DNA of 64,000 nt, taken from the NCBI RefSeq assembly GCF_016925615.1, contig NZ_CP070499.1:2728001-2792000 (forward strand), in the 5' to 3' direction. This DNA is from Natronosporangium hydrolyticum. Lineage in GTDB: Bacteria; Actinomycetota; Actinomycetes; Mycobacteriales; Micromonosporaceae. Under the pieces are notes generated by a model. That model was given only the letters and a program-made list of their open reading frames with translations, was not told the DNA's origin and searched no databases. The position numbers were made by a program, and so were the translations under genes. This document shows, one piece after another, positions 1-8,367 of the stretch; positions within the stretch are counted from its first letter, which is position 1; the number at the start of each line of letters is the position of its first letter.

Positions 1-2
1 TG

Positions 3-2234
3 CTGACCGTGCTGGGATTCACCGGCTCGCTCGACATCCTCGGGGTGCTCTCGCTGGCGGTGGCGTTCCTGGCCATGACCCTGGTCGACGAGCTGCTGGT
101 GATCCCGGTGATCGCGTTGTCGTCTCGGACCAGGATCTGGGAACGGTTCCGCGCCGACTGGGACATCCGGCTGCTGACGTTGCTGTGGCGGTTCGGGGTG
201 GCGATCGCGGCCGCGTTCCTGCTGGAGATCGACGAACAGCTGCTGTATGCGCTGCCGCTGGCGGTGATCCTCGGTCACCTCTGGCATGAACGGTGGGTGC
301 GTGCCCGGGAGGAAAGGCTCGCCTGGCAACACCTGGCCGAAGCCACCAAGACGTTCACCGGCGTCGACCTGGATGTGGTGCTTCGACAGGCCGTACTCAA
401 AGGGTCGCGGCTGTTCGCCGCCGACGAGCTGGAGGTAGAGGTCTGGTTGGGAGACCAGCAGCGGCTGGTCCGGGGCGCCGACGAGATCAGTTACGACGGG
501 CCCCCCGCGGCGGCCCCGGCCGCCGGCAGCCGGGTCTACGCGGCCCCCCTGCATGGCTATCGGGGCCGGCGCGACATCGGAGTCTTGCGGCTTCGGTTCC
601 GGAACCGGGTGAAGATGAGCGAGCGGGAAGAGGCGATGGTGGCTAGCTACGCCGCCGCGCTCGACACCGCGGTCCGCAACGCCGCCGCGTACCGGCAACT
701 GGGGGAGGCGACCGAGGCCCACGCCTACGCTGCCGCGCACGATGCGTTGACCGGCCTGGCGAACCGGCGGGAGCTTGAGCGGCAGCTGGCGGAGGCGCTG
801 GTCGACCAGGCGAGCCTGGATAGCCGGATCGCGGTGTTGCTGATCGACCTGCGCCACTTCAAAGAGGTCAACGACACGCTCGGCCACCTGGCCGGCGACC
901 GGGTGCTGGCCAAGGTGGCGGAGCGGCTCACCAGCGGCGCCGGCCCGAACGACCTGGTGAGCCGGTTCGGCGGCGACGAGTTCGCGGTGCTGCTCCGCAG
1001 CGCTTGGCGACCGGCCCGGGTAAGTGCCCGAGCGCAGCGGGTGCTGCGGTCGCTGGCCGAGCCGATCGAGGTCGACGGCCTGCCGATCATGGTGGAGGCG
1101 AACGGCGGGCTGGCGCTCGCGATCGACCCGCAGGACACCGAACCCGAAGCCGACGCCCCGGCGGCAGACTTCCGCAGCACTGCGCAAGGGTGGCAGGCGG
1201 AGCTACTGCGCCGCGCCGATGTGGCGATGTACCAGGCCAAGCGCAACAGCCGGCCGTTGGTCGCCTACACGTTGGCGCAGGACCCGGCCGACCGGGACCG
1301 GCTGGCGCTGGCCGGGCAGCTGCCGAGGGCGGTGTCGCAGCGGGAGTTCATCCTGCATTTCCAGCCCATCGCCGAACTCGGCAGCGGGCAGGTGATCGGC
1401 GCCGAGGCGCTGGCCCGCTGGCGGCACCCCACCCGTGGTGAGCTGAGCCCGGGCGCCTTCCTGGACCTGCTGGAGCGGTCGACGCAGTTGTCGGCGTTCA
1501 CCGCAGCGGTGCTCGAAGACGCGTTGGCGGCCGCGGCGATGTGGCGAGCGGCCGGTCACGACCTGCGGGTCTCGGTGAACATCTCGGCGCGGAGTCTGCT
1601 CGACGCGAGCCTGCCACGGCAGGTTCTGACCGTGCTGGAGGCTCATCACACCCGGCCGGACCGGCTCTGCCTGGAGCTCACCGAGACGTTGGCGATCAGC
1701 CAGCTCGACACCGTCGATCAGGTGCTGACCCAGCTGCACGACATCGGCGTCCAGCTCGCGCTCGACGACTTTGGCACGGGCTTCTCCTCGTTGGCGGTGC
1801 TGTCCCGGATTCCGGTGGACCAACTGAAGGTCGACCGAAGCTTCGTCCAGGCATTGGCGGACCTGGGTGACTCCGGCGGCCCGGCCGGGGCGGCGGCGGT
1901 CGTCGACCCAGTCGATCCGGGCAGTGACGCGGTAGCCATCTCGCAGGCCAAGGCGGTGGTTCGCTCCACCGTCCAGCTTGGGCGCACCCTCGACCTCGGG
2001 GTGGTGGCGGAGGGGATCGAGGCCACTCCGCAACGGCGCCTGCTGTGGGAGCTGGGCTGCCCAGCGGGCCAGGGGCATCTGTTCGGCCCGCCGCAACCGG
2101 CCGACGAGCTGTTGGGCCTGCTAACCCGCGGCGAGGGCGGCCGGGCCGGGGCGGTCGCCGCACCGTTGGCGCCGAGCCCCCGGGTGGTGCCGTTGCGGCA
2201 GAGCCGCGGCTCGGGCAACCGTTCGGTTGGCTAG
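3..2234 (+). CDS. GGDEF-EAL cyclic-di-GMP turnover protein (5' end outside window)
   Basis: Membrane-anchored bifunctional diguanylate cyclase/phosphodiesterase. The reading frame is open to the window edge; a GTG at 9 could start it, but the short hydrophobic N-terminus looks like the tail of a larger membrane domain, so I treat it as 5'-partial. Counting from that GTG: two or three hydrophobic segments up to about residue 95, a GAF-like stretch about 100-230, a GGDEF domain with intact GGDEF near 321, and an EAL domain with EAL near 465, ELTET, DDFGTGFSSL, QLKVDRSFV and VVAEGIE, so the phosphodiesterase metal and base residues are present. The inhibitory I-site (RxxD before GGDEF) reads GPND and is probably lost. 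About 30 extra residues rich in Asp/Gly/Ala sit late in the EAL domain. It supplies or removes the ligand of BldD, encoded at the other end of this window. Confidence 0.9.
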   Translation: MTVLGFTGSLDILGVLSLAVAFLAMTLVDELLVIPVIALSSRTRIWERFRADWDIRLLTLLWRFGVAIAAAFLLEIDEQLLYALPLAVILGHLWHERWVRAREERLAWQHLAEATKTFTGVDLDVVLRQAVLKGSRLFAADELEVEVWLGDQQRLVRGADEISYDGPPAAAPAAGSRVYAAPLHGYRGRRDIGVLRLRFRNRVKMSEREEAMVASYAAALDTAVRNAAAYRQLGEATEAHAYAAAHDALTGLANRRELERQLAEALVDQASLDSRIAVLLIDLRHFKEVNDTLGHLAGDRVLAKVAERLTSGAGPNDLVSRFGGDEFAVLLRSAWRPARVSARAQRVLRSLAEPIEVDGLPIMVEANGGLALAIDPQDTEPEADAPAADFRSTAQGWQAELLRRADVAMYQAKRNSRPLVAYTLAQDPADRDRLALAGQLPRAVSQREFILHFQPIAELGSGQVIGAEALARWRHPTRGELSPGAFLDLLERSTQLSAFTAAVLEDALAAAAMWRAAGHDLRVSVNISARSLLDASLPRQVLTVLEAHHTRPDRLCLELTETLAISQLDTVDQVLTQLHDIGVQLALDDFGTGFSSLAVLSRIPVDQLKVDRSFVQALADLGDSGGPAGAAAVVDPVDPGSDAVAISQAKAVVRSTVQLGRTLDLGVVAEGIEATPQRRLLWELGCPAGQGHLFGPPQPADELLGLLTRGEGGRAGAVAAPLAPSPRVVPLRQSRGSGNRSVG

Positions 2235-2274
2235 TCGGCCGGTAGCATCGCGTTACTGAGCAGGGAGGGGTGCC

Positions 2275-2790
2275 GTGCGCGACGAGCTTGAGCGGTTGTG
2301 GACACCGCATCGAATGGCGTATATCAGCGGAGACGATCGACCGGACCGGGGGTATGACGATCCGGCGGGTTGCCCGTTCTGTGTGGCGCCGCACAGCGCC
2401 GCCGACGACAGCCTGGTGATCGCCAGCGGCGAGCGGGTCTTCGCGGTGCTGAACCGGTACCCGTACAACCCCGGGCACCTGATGATCTGCCCGTACCGCC
2501 ACGTCGCCGACTATCCGGAGCTCGATGAGCCGGAGACCGTCGAGTTGGCCGTCTTCACCCAGCGGGCCATGCGGGTGATTCGCCAGGTCAGCGGCGCGCA
2601 CGGGTTCAACCTCGGAATGAACCAGGGCGCGGTCGCCGGCGCCGGGATCGCCGCGCACCTACATCAGCACGTGGTCCCGCGGTGGGGTGGGGATACCAAC
2701 TTCATGCCGGTGATCGGCGCCACCAAGGTCCTGCCGCAGCTGCTGACCGACACCCGGGACCTGCTCGCAAAGGCATGGCCCGCCAATTAG
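2275..2790 (+). CDS. HIT-family dinucleoside tetraphosphate (Ap4A) phosphorylase
   Basis: Cytoplasmic HIT-superfamily protein of 171 aa with GTG start. The histidine triad reads HLHQHVVPRW near residue 130, followed by GGDTNFMPVIGATKVLPQLL, which matches the actinobacterial Ap4A phosphorylase type (Mycobacterium Rv2613c) rather than general Hint hydrolases. Members split diadenosine tetraphosphate with phosphate. In relatives it directly precedes pgsA; here about 5 kb of other genes has been placed between them. Its TAG stop overlaps the TAA stop of the convergent YihY gene by four bases. Confidence 0.88.
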   Translation: MRDELERLWTPHRMAYISGDDRPDRGYDDPAGCPFCVAPHSAADDSLVIASGERVFAVLNRYPYNPGHLMICPYRHVADYPELDEPETVELAVFTQRAMRVIRQVSGAHGFNLGMNQGAVAGAGIAAHLHQHVVPRWGGDTNFMPVIGATKVLPQLLTDTRDLLAKAWPAN

Positions 2791-3689
2791 CTGGCCGGCT
2801 CCGCCGCGACCTCGTGGAATCGGCGTAGCTCCGCGTTGACCTCCACTCCGAGTAGCACGGCACAGTTGGTGAGGAAGAGCCACAGGAGGAAGACGATCAC
2901 CGCGCCGAGCGCGCCGTAGGTGACGTCGTAGGCGCCGAAGTTCGCCACATAAAACCCGAACCCGGCCGACGCCGCCGCCCACACCACCAGCGCGACCGCT
3001 CCGCCGACGGTGAGCCACCGGAACCGGGGCTGCTGGACGCTGGGCGCCACCCAGAACAGCAACGACAACAGCATGGCCGCGATCGCCAGCAGCACCGGCC
3101 ACTTGGCGAGGTTCCAGATCCGGACCAGCGTCTCTTCGACCCCCAGCGCCTGCCCGACCGCCGCCGCCACCGGCCCGCTCACCACCAGCCCCGCCACCAC
3201 CGTGGCGATGAGTAGCAGCGCCACCACCGTCAACAGCAGCTGCAGCGGCACCAGCCGGTACAGCGGCCGGTCCTCCGTGGTCCGGTAGATGATGTTGGAG
3301 GCGCGGGTGAATGAACGGAGGTACGCCGAGCTGGTCCACAACGCCCCGAGTACGCCGAAGCTCAGGAGCACCCCGGCGGTGGACCGTTGGCCGACCACCT
3401 CGACCAGCCGGGTCTCGATGGTTGTGGCGATCTCCGCCGGAGCCAGCTCCTGGATGATCTCGGTGAGCGTGGCGAGGATGGCCTCATCGGCGATGACCAG
3501 CTCGACCAGCGCGACCACCACAATGGCGGCGGGGAAGAGACTCAGCAGGCTCCAGAAGGTGAGCGCAGCGGCAAGGTCGGTGCCGTTGTCCCGGAAGAAG
3601 GACTTCGCGGCCCGGACCACCACCCGGCCCCAGTGGGCTGGGCTCAGCTGGGACAGCCGTCGCACCCGCGGGTGGCCGGGCCGGCTCAC
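2787..3689 (-). CDS. YihY/BrkB-family inner-membrane protein
   Basis: Integral membrane protein of 300 aa in the family formerly mis-assigned as RNase BN. It has about six hydrophobic segments and the conserved early motif NGTDLAAALTFWSLLSLFPA; the rest is Leu/Val-rich helices separated by short charged loops. The function of the family is unsettled; a transporter-like or envelope role is usual. GTG start, with GTGA overlap with the upstream DUF5709 gene, so the two are co-translated. The stop codon overlaps that of the HIT gene, leaving no intergenic terminator. Confidence 0.88.
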   Translation of the reverse strand: MSRPGHPRVRRLSQLSPAHWGRVVVRAAKSFFRDNGTDLAAALTFWSLLSLFPAAIVVVALVELVIADEAILATLTEIIQELAPAEIATTIETRLVEVVGQRSTAGVLLSFGVLGALWTSSAYLRSFTRASNIIYRTTEDRPLYRLVPLQLLLTVVALLLIATVVAGLVVSGPVAAAVGQALGVEETLVRIWNLAKWPVLLAIAAMLLSLLFWVAPSVQQPRFRWLTVGGAVALVVWAAASAGFGFYVANFGAYDVTYGALGAVIVFLLWLFLTNCAVLLGVEVNAELRRFHEVAAEPAS

Positions 3690-4048
3690 GGCTGGTCCGG
3701 GAACTCGCCCTCCGGCACCCCGCCCTCGGGTGTGCGATGAATCTCCGGCGTGTCCACTTCCGGGATGATACCGGCTTCGTCGGTCGACTCCTCAGACTCC
3801 TCCGGTTGGGCCGGCTGGGTCGACTGCTCTGGCTCCTCCCGGGCTAGCCGTCGGTCCAACGGCTCGCCCGAGCGCTCTTCGGCCGGGGTGGTTCCGTACT
3901 CGTCAACCGCCTGCGGCGAGTCGGCGGGCATCGCCGGCGGGGAGTCGTTGAATCGAGGCCGGTCGGTTTCTCGAAATGCGGTCGAGGTGTCATCGGCGTG
4001 GTCGGGCACGCCCTGATCTTCCGGGGTAGGGCGGTGTGGTGAGTTCAT
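3686..4048 (-). CDS. DUF5709-type acidic small protein
   Basis: Predicted cytoplasmic 120-aa acidic, Pro/Glu-rich protein starting MNSPHRPTPEDQG. The core YGTTPAEERSGEPLDRRL resembles the actinobacterial DUF5709 signature (GTT..E...GE.LD.RLA.EEP). An upstream in-frame extension to 4279 exists, but it is basic, Cys-containing and unlike the family, so the ATG at 4048 is preferred. It overlaps the YihY start by GTGA. No function is known; such proteins often sit near stress or envelope genes. Confidence 0.68.
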   Translation of the reverse strand: MNSPHRPTPEDQGVPDHADDTSTAFRETDRPRFNDSPPAMPADSPQAVDEYGTTPAEERSGEPLDRRLAREEPEQSTQPAQPEESEESTDEAGIIPEVDTPEIHRTPEGGVPEGEFPDQP

Positions 4049-4204
4049 GTCTGTGGGGTACCCGGCGTAGGGCGCCGGCACACACCGGGCGCCGGCCGCC
4101 GACAGGATTGAGCTGGGCGCCAGCTGGGTACAGGCTGCTCGTACGCAGGCGTGCACGACGAGCCGCAGATCGTGCGCGAGACAGGCGCGTTCCAGGAGGT
4201 CGGT

Positions 4205-4702
4205 ATGACCCACACGGTTAACGGTGGCGGCCCGGGCCGTCCAGTGACCGAACAGTCCACCGGCGAGCTGGTGCAGCACGCCAGCGAGCAGTTCGCCCGG
4301 CTGATCCGGGAAGAGCTGGCGCTCGCCCGGGCCGAATTCGCGGAGAAGGGCCGGCGGGCCGGCCGGGGCGCCGGGCTGCTAGGTGGCGGCGGGTTCCTAG
4401 CCTTGTATGGCCTGGGCGCGCTGGTACTCGCCGCGATTCTCGGGTTGGCGGTGGTGATGCCGGGCTGGCTCGCCGCGCTGATCATCGGCGTGGCGATTCT
4501 GATCATTGCGGGGCTGTTCGCCCTCATCGGCCGCGAGCAGGTCCGCTCGGCGTCGCCGCCGATGCCTTCGGGGAGCGCGGAGAGCCTGCGGGCTGATCTG
4601 GATACCGTAACCAAGGCGGTCCGTGAACGCGGTGCGACGGCGGGGACCATCCCCACTGAGCGGGAGCTTCGGCGGCCGACCGACGAGGAGGCGAGGCTAT
4701 GA
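4205..4702 (+). CDS. Phage holin-like (DUF1469-type) membrane protein
   Basis: Predicted 165-aa membrane protein: an N-terminal amphipathic helix (GELVQHASEQFARLIREELA), a Gly-rich stretch, two transmembrane helices at about residues 60-110, and a soluble tail. This is the actinobacterial holin-superfamily III/DUF1469 layout, common in chromosomal envelope-stress clusters and not evidence of a prophage. The start is ATG 4205, with AGGAGG at 4194-4199; an earlier ATG at 4151 lacks a ribosome site. The stop overlaps the next ATG (ATGA), making an operon with the DUF3618 and DUF4235 genes. Confidence 0.82.
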   Translation: MTHTVNGGGPGRPVTEQSTGELVQHASEQFARLIREELALARAEFAEKGRRAGRGAGLLGGGGFLALYGLGALVLAAILGLAVVMPGWLAALIIGVAILIIAGLFALIGREQVRSASPPMPSGSAESLRADLDTVTKAVRERGATAGTIPTERELRRPTDEEARL

Positions 4703-4995
4703 ACCGGTCCATCAACGAGGCGGACGCGTTGCGTGACGAGATCGCGCACACCCGTGCCGAGCTGGGCGAGACGGTGCAGGCGTTGGCTGCCCGCGCGGAT
4801 GTGCCCGCCCGGGCCCGGGCGTCCGCCCAGCGCGGTGCCGACCGAATGCGGGTGGCCAGCTCCCGTCCGGGGGTGTGGCTGGTGGTCGGCGCCGGCGCCG
4901 CGGCGGTCGCGACGATCGTGGCGATGGCCCGGATCCGCCGCTCCCGCCGGGGTTGGGGCGGGTTCGGCCGGCGGCGGCTGCGGGGATGGCTCTGA
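4699..4995 (+). CDS. DUF3618 membrane protein
   Basis: A 98-aa protein beginning with the DUF3618 pattern: a helix ALRDEIAHTRAELGETVQAL and a basic linker RARASAQRGADRMR, then one transmembrane helix (VWLVVGAGAAAVATIVAM) and a strongly basic C-terminal tail. It is linked by ATGA to the holin-like gene and by TGATG to the DUF4235 gene. This trio recurs in actinobacteria; its biochemical role is unknown. Confidence 0.85.
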   Translation: MNRSINEADALRDEIAHTRAELGETVQALAARADVPARARASAQRGADRMRVASSRPGVWLVVGAGAAAVATIVAMARIRRSRRGWGGFGRRRLRGWL

Positions 4996-5261
4996 TGAAC
5001 CGGGCCAAACTCGCGTACAAACCATTGGGCGCACTGCTCGGGGCGGCGGCAGGGCTGGCCGCCGGGGCGGTGTTCAGCCGGGTCTGGCGGGCGACCACCG
5101 GATCCGACCATGTGCCCCGCGCAACCGAGGAGCATCAGCGGTGGGCCGCGGTGCTGCTCGCGGCCGCGCTGCAGGGGGCGGTCTTCGCGGTGGTGAAGGC
5201 GGCGGTGGACCGCGGCAGCGCGCAGGGGATGAAACGGATCACCGGCCAGTGGCCGGATTGA
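4995..5261 (+). CDS. DUF4235 small membrane protein
   Basis: An 88-aa protein with the DUF4235 features KLAYKPLG, a first membrane helix, VWRATTGSDHVPRATEEHQRW, then a second helix with LLAAALQGAVFAVVKAAVDRG and the terminal MKRITGQWPD. The ATG at 4995 overlaps the preceding TGA by one base; an ATG three codons earlier is possible. Last gene of the holin-like/DUF3618 operon; a strong hairpin follows. Confidence 0.83.
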   Translation: MNRAKLAYKPLGALLGAAAGLAAGAVFSRVWRATTGSDHVPRATEEHQRWAAVLLAAALQGAVFAVVKAAVDRGSAQGMKRITGQWPD

Positions 5262-5284
5262 CCGGTCCTGGCTAGGCCTCGGCG

Positions 5285-5355
5285 CCACTGGTGGGTCGGA
5301 CGCCTGCCGGGAAGGACTAGATCTCCTTCCCGGCAGGCCTCCGGCCCACCAGTGG
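5285..5355. terminator. Bidirectional hairpin between convergent genes
   Basis: A perfect 15-bp inner stem (5302-5316 with 5324-5338, loop CTAGATC) is nested in an outer stem of about 15 bp with one mismatch (CCACTGGTGGGTCGG against CCGGCCCACCAGTGG). There is no U-tract, as is usual in high-GC actinobacteria. It lies between the ends of the DUF4235 operon and the convergent EF-G2 gene. Confidence 0.85.
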
Positions 5356-5379
5356 TGTCCCGGCGCGACCCGATGCAGC

Positions 5380-7539
5380 TCAACCGGCTGCGGCGTGGTC
5401 CTTGCGGACCTGGTCGGCCACGTGCGCCGGCATCGCGTCGTAGCGGGCGAACCGCCGAGTGAAGCTGCCGGTGCCGGAGGTCATCGCCCGCAGCTCCACC
5501 AGGAACCGCAGCAGCTCCAACGCGGGCACCTCGGCGTGGATCAGCGTTTGGTCGCCGTGCTCCGGGTCTGCCTCGGTGCCCTGTACCCGGCCGCGCCGCC
5601 CAGACAGATCGCCCATGATGGTGCCGACGTACGCCTCCGGAATCCGGATGGTCACCTCGTCGATCGGTTCCAGCAACGCCAGCTCACCGGCGGCGGCCGC
5701 CTCCTTCAGCGCCAGCGATCCGGCGGTCTGGAAGGCGGCGTCGGAAGAGTCCACGCTGTGCGCCTTCCCGTCGTAGACGACCACTCGGATGTCGACCACC
5801 GGGTGGCCGGCGACCAGTCCCCGCGCCAGCTGCGCGCGGACCCCCTTGTCGACCGAGGGGATGTAGTTGCTGGGTACCGCGCCGCCCACCACCTCGGAGG
5901 CGAATTCGTAACCGGTCCCGGGTGGCAGCGGTTCCACCCGCAGGTCGCAGATCGCGTACTGGCCGTGGCCACCGGATTGTTTGACGTGCCGGCCGTGGCC
6001 GGTGGCGGTGCTGGTGAAGGTCTCCCGCAGGGCCACCCGCACCGGCTCGGTCTCCACCGCGGCGCCGCCGGCGCGCAACCGTTCCAACACCACGTCGGCG
6101 TGGGCCTCGCCCAGGCACCAGAGCACCTGCTGCCGGGTCTCCGGGTTGCGTTCCAGCCGGACCGTCGGGTCGCCGCTGACCAACCTGCCGAGGGCCTTGG
6201 CGAGCGCCTCCTCGTCGGAACGGGTCTGGGCGACGACCGCCACCGGCAGCAGCGGCTCCGGGATCTCCCACGGGGTGACCAGCAGCGGGTCGTCCTTGGC
6301 GGAGATGGTGTCGCCGGTCTCGGCCGAGTGGGATTTGGTGATCGCGCAGAGATCACCGGCGAAGCATTCGGAGATCTCCCGTAGCCCGGTCCCCAGCGGC
6401 GCGTAGATATGGGCGACCCGCTCGTCGGCGTCGTGGTCCTCGCGGCCGCGGGCGGCCATGTCGTGGCCGGCGATGTGGACGGTACTCTCCGGGCGAAGGG
6501 TGCCGGAGAAGACTCGGACCAGCGACACCCGACCGACGTACGGGTCGATTGTGGTCTTGACCACCTGGGCCGCGAGCGGGCCGGCGGGGTCGGCGGTCAG
6601 CGTCTCCCGCGGCGAGCCGTCCAGCGCGGTAACCACCGGCAGCGGATGTTCACCGGGTGTGGGAAAAGCCCGGGCGAGCATCGTCAGTAACGAATCCAGC
6701 CCCACCCCGGTGGGTGCGCAGACCGGGATCACCGGGTGGAAGGTGCCCCGCGCCACCGCGGTCTCCAGGTCGTCGATGAGCACCGACTCGGCGAGCGTCT
6801 CGCCACCGAGGTAGCGCTCGAGCAGCGTCTCGTCCTCGCTCTCGGCGATGATGCCTTCGATCAACTCATTGCGGGCCTCCGCCATGGCGCGCAGGTGCTC
6901 CGGGTCGGGCTCGCGGACCGCCGGCGGCGAGCCCTGCGAATAGTCGAAGAGCCGCTGACTGATCAGCCCCAGCAGCCCCACCACCGACTCGTCGTCGCCG
7001 TGCAGCGGCAGGTAGAGCGGCAGCACCTCGTCGCCGAAGGCTTCCCGGCAGATCGCGACGGTCTCGTCGACATCGGCGCGGGCATGGTCCAGCCAGGTGA
7101 CCGCGACGGCCCGGGGCATCCCCACCGCGGCGCACTCTTCCCACAGCGCCGCGGTGGCCTCGTCCACGCCGTCGGCGGCCGAGACCACGAACAACGCCGC
7201 ATCGGCGGCGCGCAGACCGGCGCGTACCTCGCCGAGGAAGTCCGCGTAGCCCGGAGTGTCGATGAGGTTGATCTTCGTGCCCTCGTACATGATCGACGCC
7301 GCTGCGAGCCCCACCGACCGTTGCTGCCGGACCGCGGCCGGATCGTGGTCGCAGACCGTCGTGCCCTCCGCCACCGAACCAGGCCGGCTGATCGCGCCGG
7401 CCGCGGCCAGCAGCGCTTCGATCAACGTGGTCTTGCCAGCGCCGGAGTGGCCCACCAACACCACATTGCGCACCTGATCGGGTCCGCTCGCCACCGGTGC
7501 GGGGCCGGTGAACCCCTTCTCCTGCCGCTTCTGCGCCAT
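5380..7539 (-). CDS. fusA2: Elongation factor G-like protein EF-G2
   Basis: Translational GTPase paralogue of 719 aa. The P-loop is GHSGAGKTTL, the switch II motif DTPGYADF, and EF-G domains II-V follow, ending in a domain V that contains YVGTIMGDLSGRRGRVQGTE. It belongs with actinobacterial EF-G2 (FusA2-like), whose cellular role is unclear and which is not the main translocase. The G4 position expected as (N/T)KxD reads TWLD. The chosen ATG (7539) has GAGGAGG about eight bases upstream; the frame stays open to 7605 without a better site. It is divergent from pgsA, with a 180-bp region between. Confidence 0.88.
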   Translation of the reverse strand: MAQKRQEKGFTGPAPVASGPDQVRNVVLVGHSGAGKTTLIEALLAAAGAISRPGSVAEGTTVCDHDPAAVRQQRSVGLAAASIMYEGTKINLIDTPGYADFLGEVRAGLRAADAALFVVSAADGVDEATAALWEECAAVGMPRAVAVTWLDHARADVDETVAICREAFGDEVLPLYLPLHGDDESVVGLLGLISQRLFDYSQGSPPAVREPDPEHLRAMAEARNELIEGIIAESEDETLLERYLGGETLAESVLIDDLETAVARGTFHPVIPVCAPTGVGLDSLLTMLARAFPTPGEHPLPVVTALDGSPRETLTADPAGPLAAQVVKTTIDPYVGRVSLVRVFSGTLRPESTVHIAGHDMAARGREDHDADERVAHIYAPLGTGLREISECFAGDLCAITKSHSAETGDTISAKDDPLLVTPWEIPEPLLPVAVVAQTRSDEEALAKALGRLVSGDPTVRLERNPETRQQVLWCLGEAHADVVLERLRAGGAAVETEPVRVALRETFTSTATGHGRHVKQSGGHGQYAICDLRVEPLPPGTGYEFASEVVGGAVPSNYIPSVDKGVRAQLARGLVAGHPVVDIRVVVYDGKAHSVDSSDAAFQTAGSLALKEAAAAGELALLEPIDEVTIRIPEAYVGTIMGDLSGRRGRVQGTEADPEHGDQTLIHAEVPALELLRFLVELRAMTSGTGSFTRRFARYDAMPAHVADQVRKDHAAAG

Positions 7540-7719
7540 CGCGCCCACCTCCTCGGCTCTCTCTCTGGGTACAGATAGCCTCCCACCGGTTGCCCGATAC
7601 GTCACGCTGTGGTGGTGATCCCACCCTGACCGCCCCGCCGCTGGCCATCCGCGCCCGGAGCGGGCGACCCACCGGCCGGGCGCGCGCCCGGCGCCGATCG
7701 GCCGTAAGGTGAGAGCGCC

Positions 7720-8367
7720 ATGGCGAAGATCTTCAGTGGCGCCGCTCGGGTCGGCGCCGGCCGCATCGTCGAACCGCTCGCCCGTGGGCTGCTGCGGTTA
7801 GGAATCACCCCGGACGCGGTGACCGTGTTCGGCACGCTCGGCGTGCTCGTGGGCGCGATCGGGTTCGCCGCGCGGGGACACCTGGTGGTCGCGGCCCTTT
7901 TTGTAGCGGTGTTCGCGTTGGTGGACACGCTGGACGGGGCGATGGCCCGTCTGCGGGGGTACAGCACCCGGTTCGGCGCCTTCCTGGATTCGAGTATGGA
8001 CCGGGTCGCCGATGCGGCGATCTTTGGTGCGCTGGCCTACTGGTTCGCCAGCCAGCAGGAGCCCGCCACGCTGGTGGCGGTGCTGATCTGCTTCGGTGCC
8101 GCCCAGATCACCTCCTACGTGAAGGCCCGCGCCCAGAGCCTCGGCTTCGACTGTGACGTCGGGCTCGCCGAGCGGGCCGAACGGTTGGTCCTGATCGGGG
8201 TCGGTGCGCTCGCCACCGGGTTCGGCGTGGGGTGGGCGCTGCCGGCGGCGCTGTGGCTGCTCGCCGCCGCCGCGTTGTTCACGGTCGGGCAGCGGATGGT
8301 GCACGTGTACCGGCAGGAGCGACGCGCCGGGCCGGAGCCGGCCGAGGCCGAGGCGGACCCCCGGTGA
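7720..8367 (+). CDS. pgsA: Phosphatidylinositol phosphate synthase
   Basis: CDP-alcohol phosphatidyltransferase of 215 aa that joins inositol phosphate to CDP-diacylglycerol, the first step toward phosphatidylinositol and PIMs. The catalytic signature is intact in DTLDGAMARLRGYSTRFGAF followed by LDSSMD, with all four aspartates. About six hydrophobic helices surround it. It is the first gene of the tight pgsA - acyltransferase - pimA operon; its TGA overlaps the next GTG. The order matches Mycobacterium pgsA1-Rv2611c-pimA. Confidence 0.93.
   Translation: MAKIFSGAARVGAGRIVEPLARGLLRLGITPDAVTVFGTLGVLVGAIGFAARGHLVVAALFVAVFALVDTLDGAMARLRGYSTRFGAFLDSSMDRVADAAIFGALAYWFASQQEPATLVAVLICFGAAQITSYVKARAQSLGFDCDVGLAERAERLVLIGVGALATGFGVGWALPAALWLLAAAALFTVGQRMVHVYRQERRAGPEPAEAEADPR

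Noticed and set aside
4205-5261. Prophage remnant suggested by the holin-like gene
   Set aside because: The holin-like/DUF3618/DUF4235 trio is a common chromosomal actinobacterial cluster; no endolysin, integrase or structural phage gene is nearby.
7600-7614. Second BldD box upstream of the EF-G2 gene (TCACGCTGTGGTG)
   Set aside because: Only seven of nine fixed consensus positions match, which is expected by chance in this many bases.
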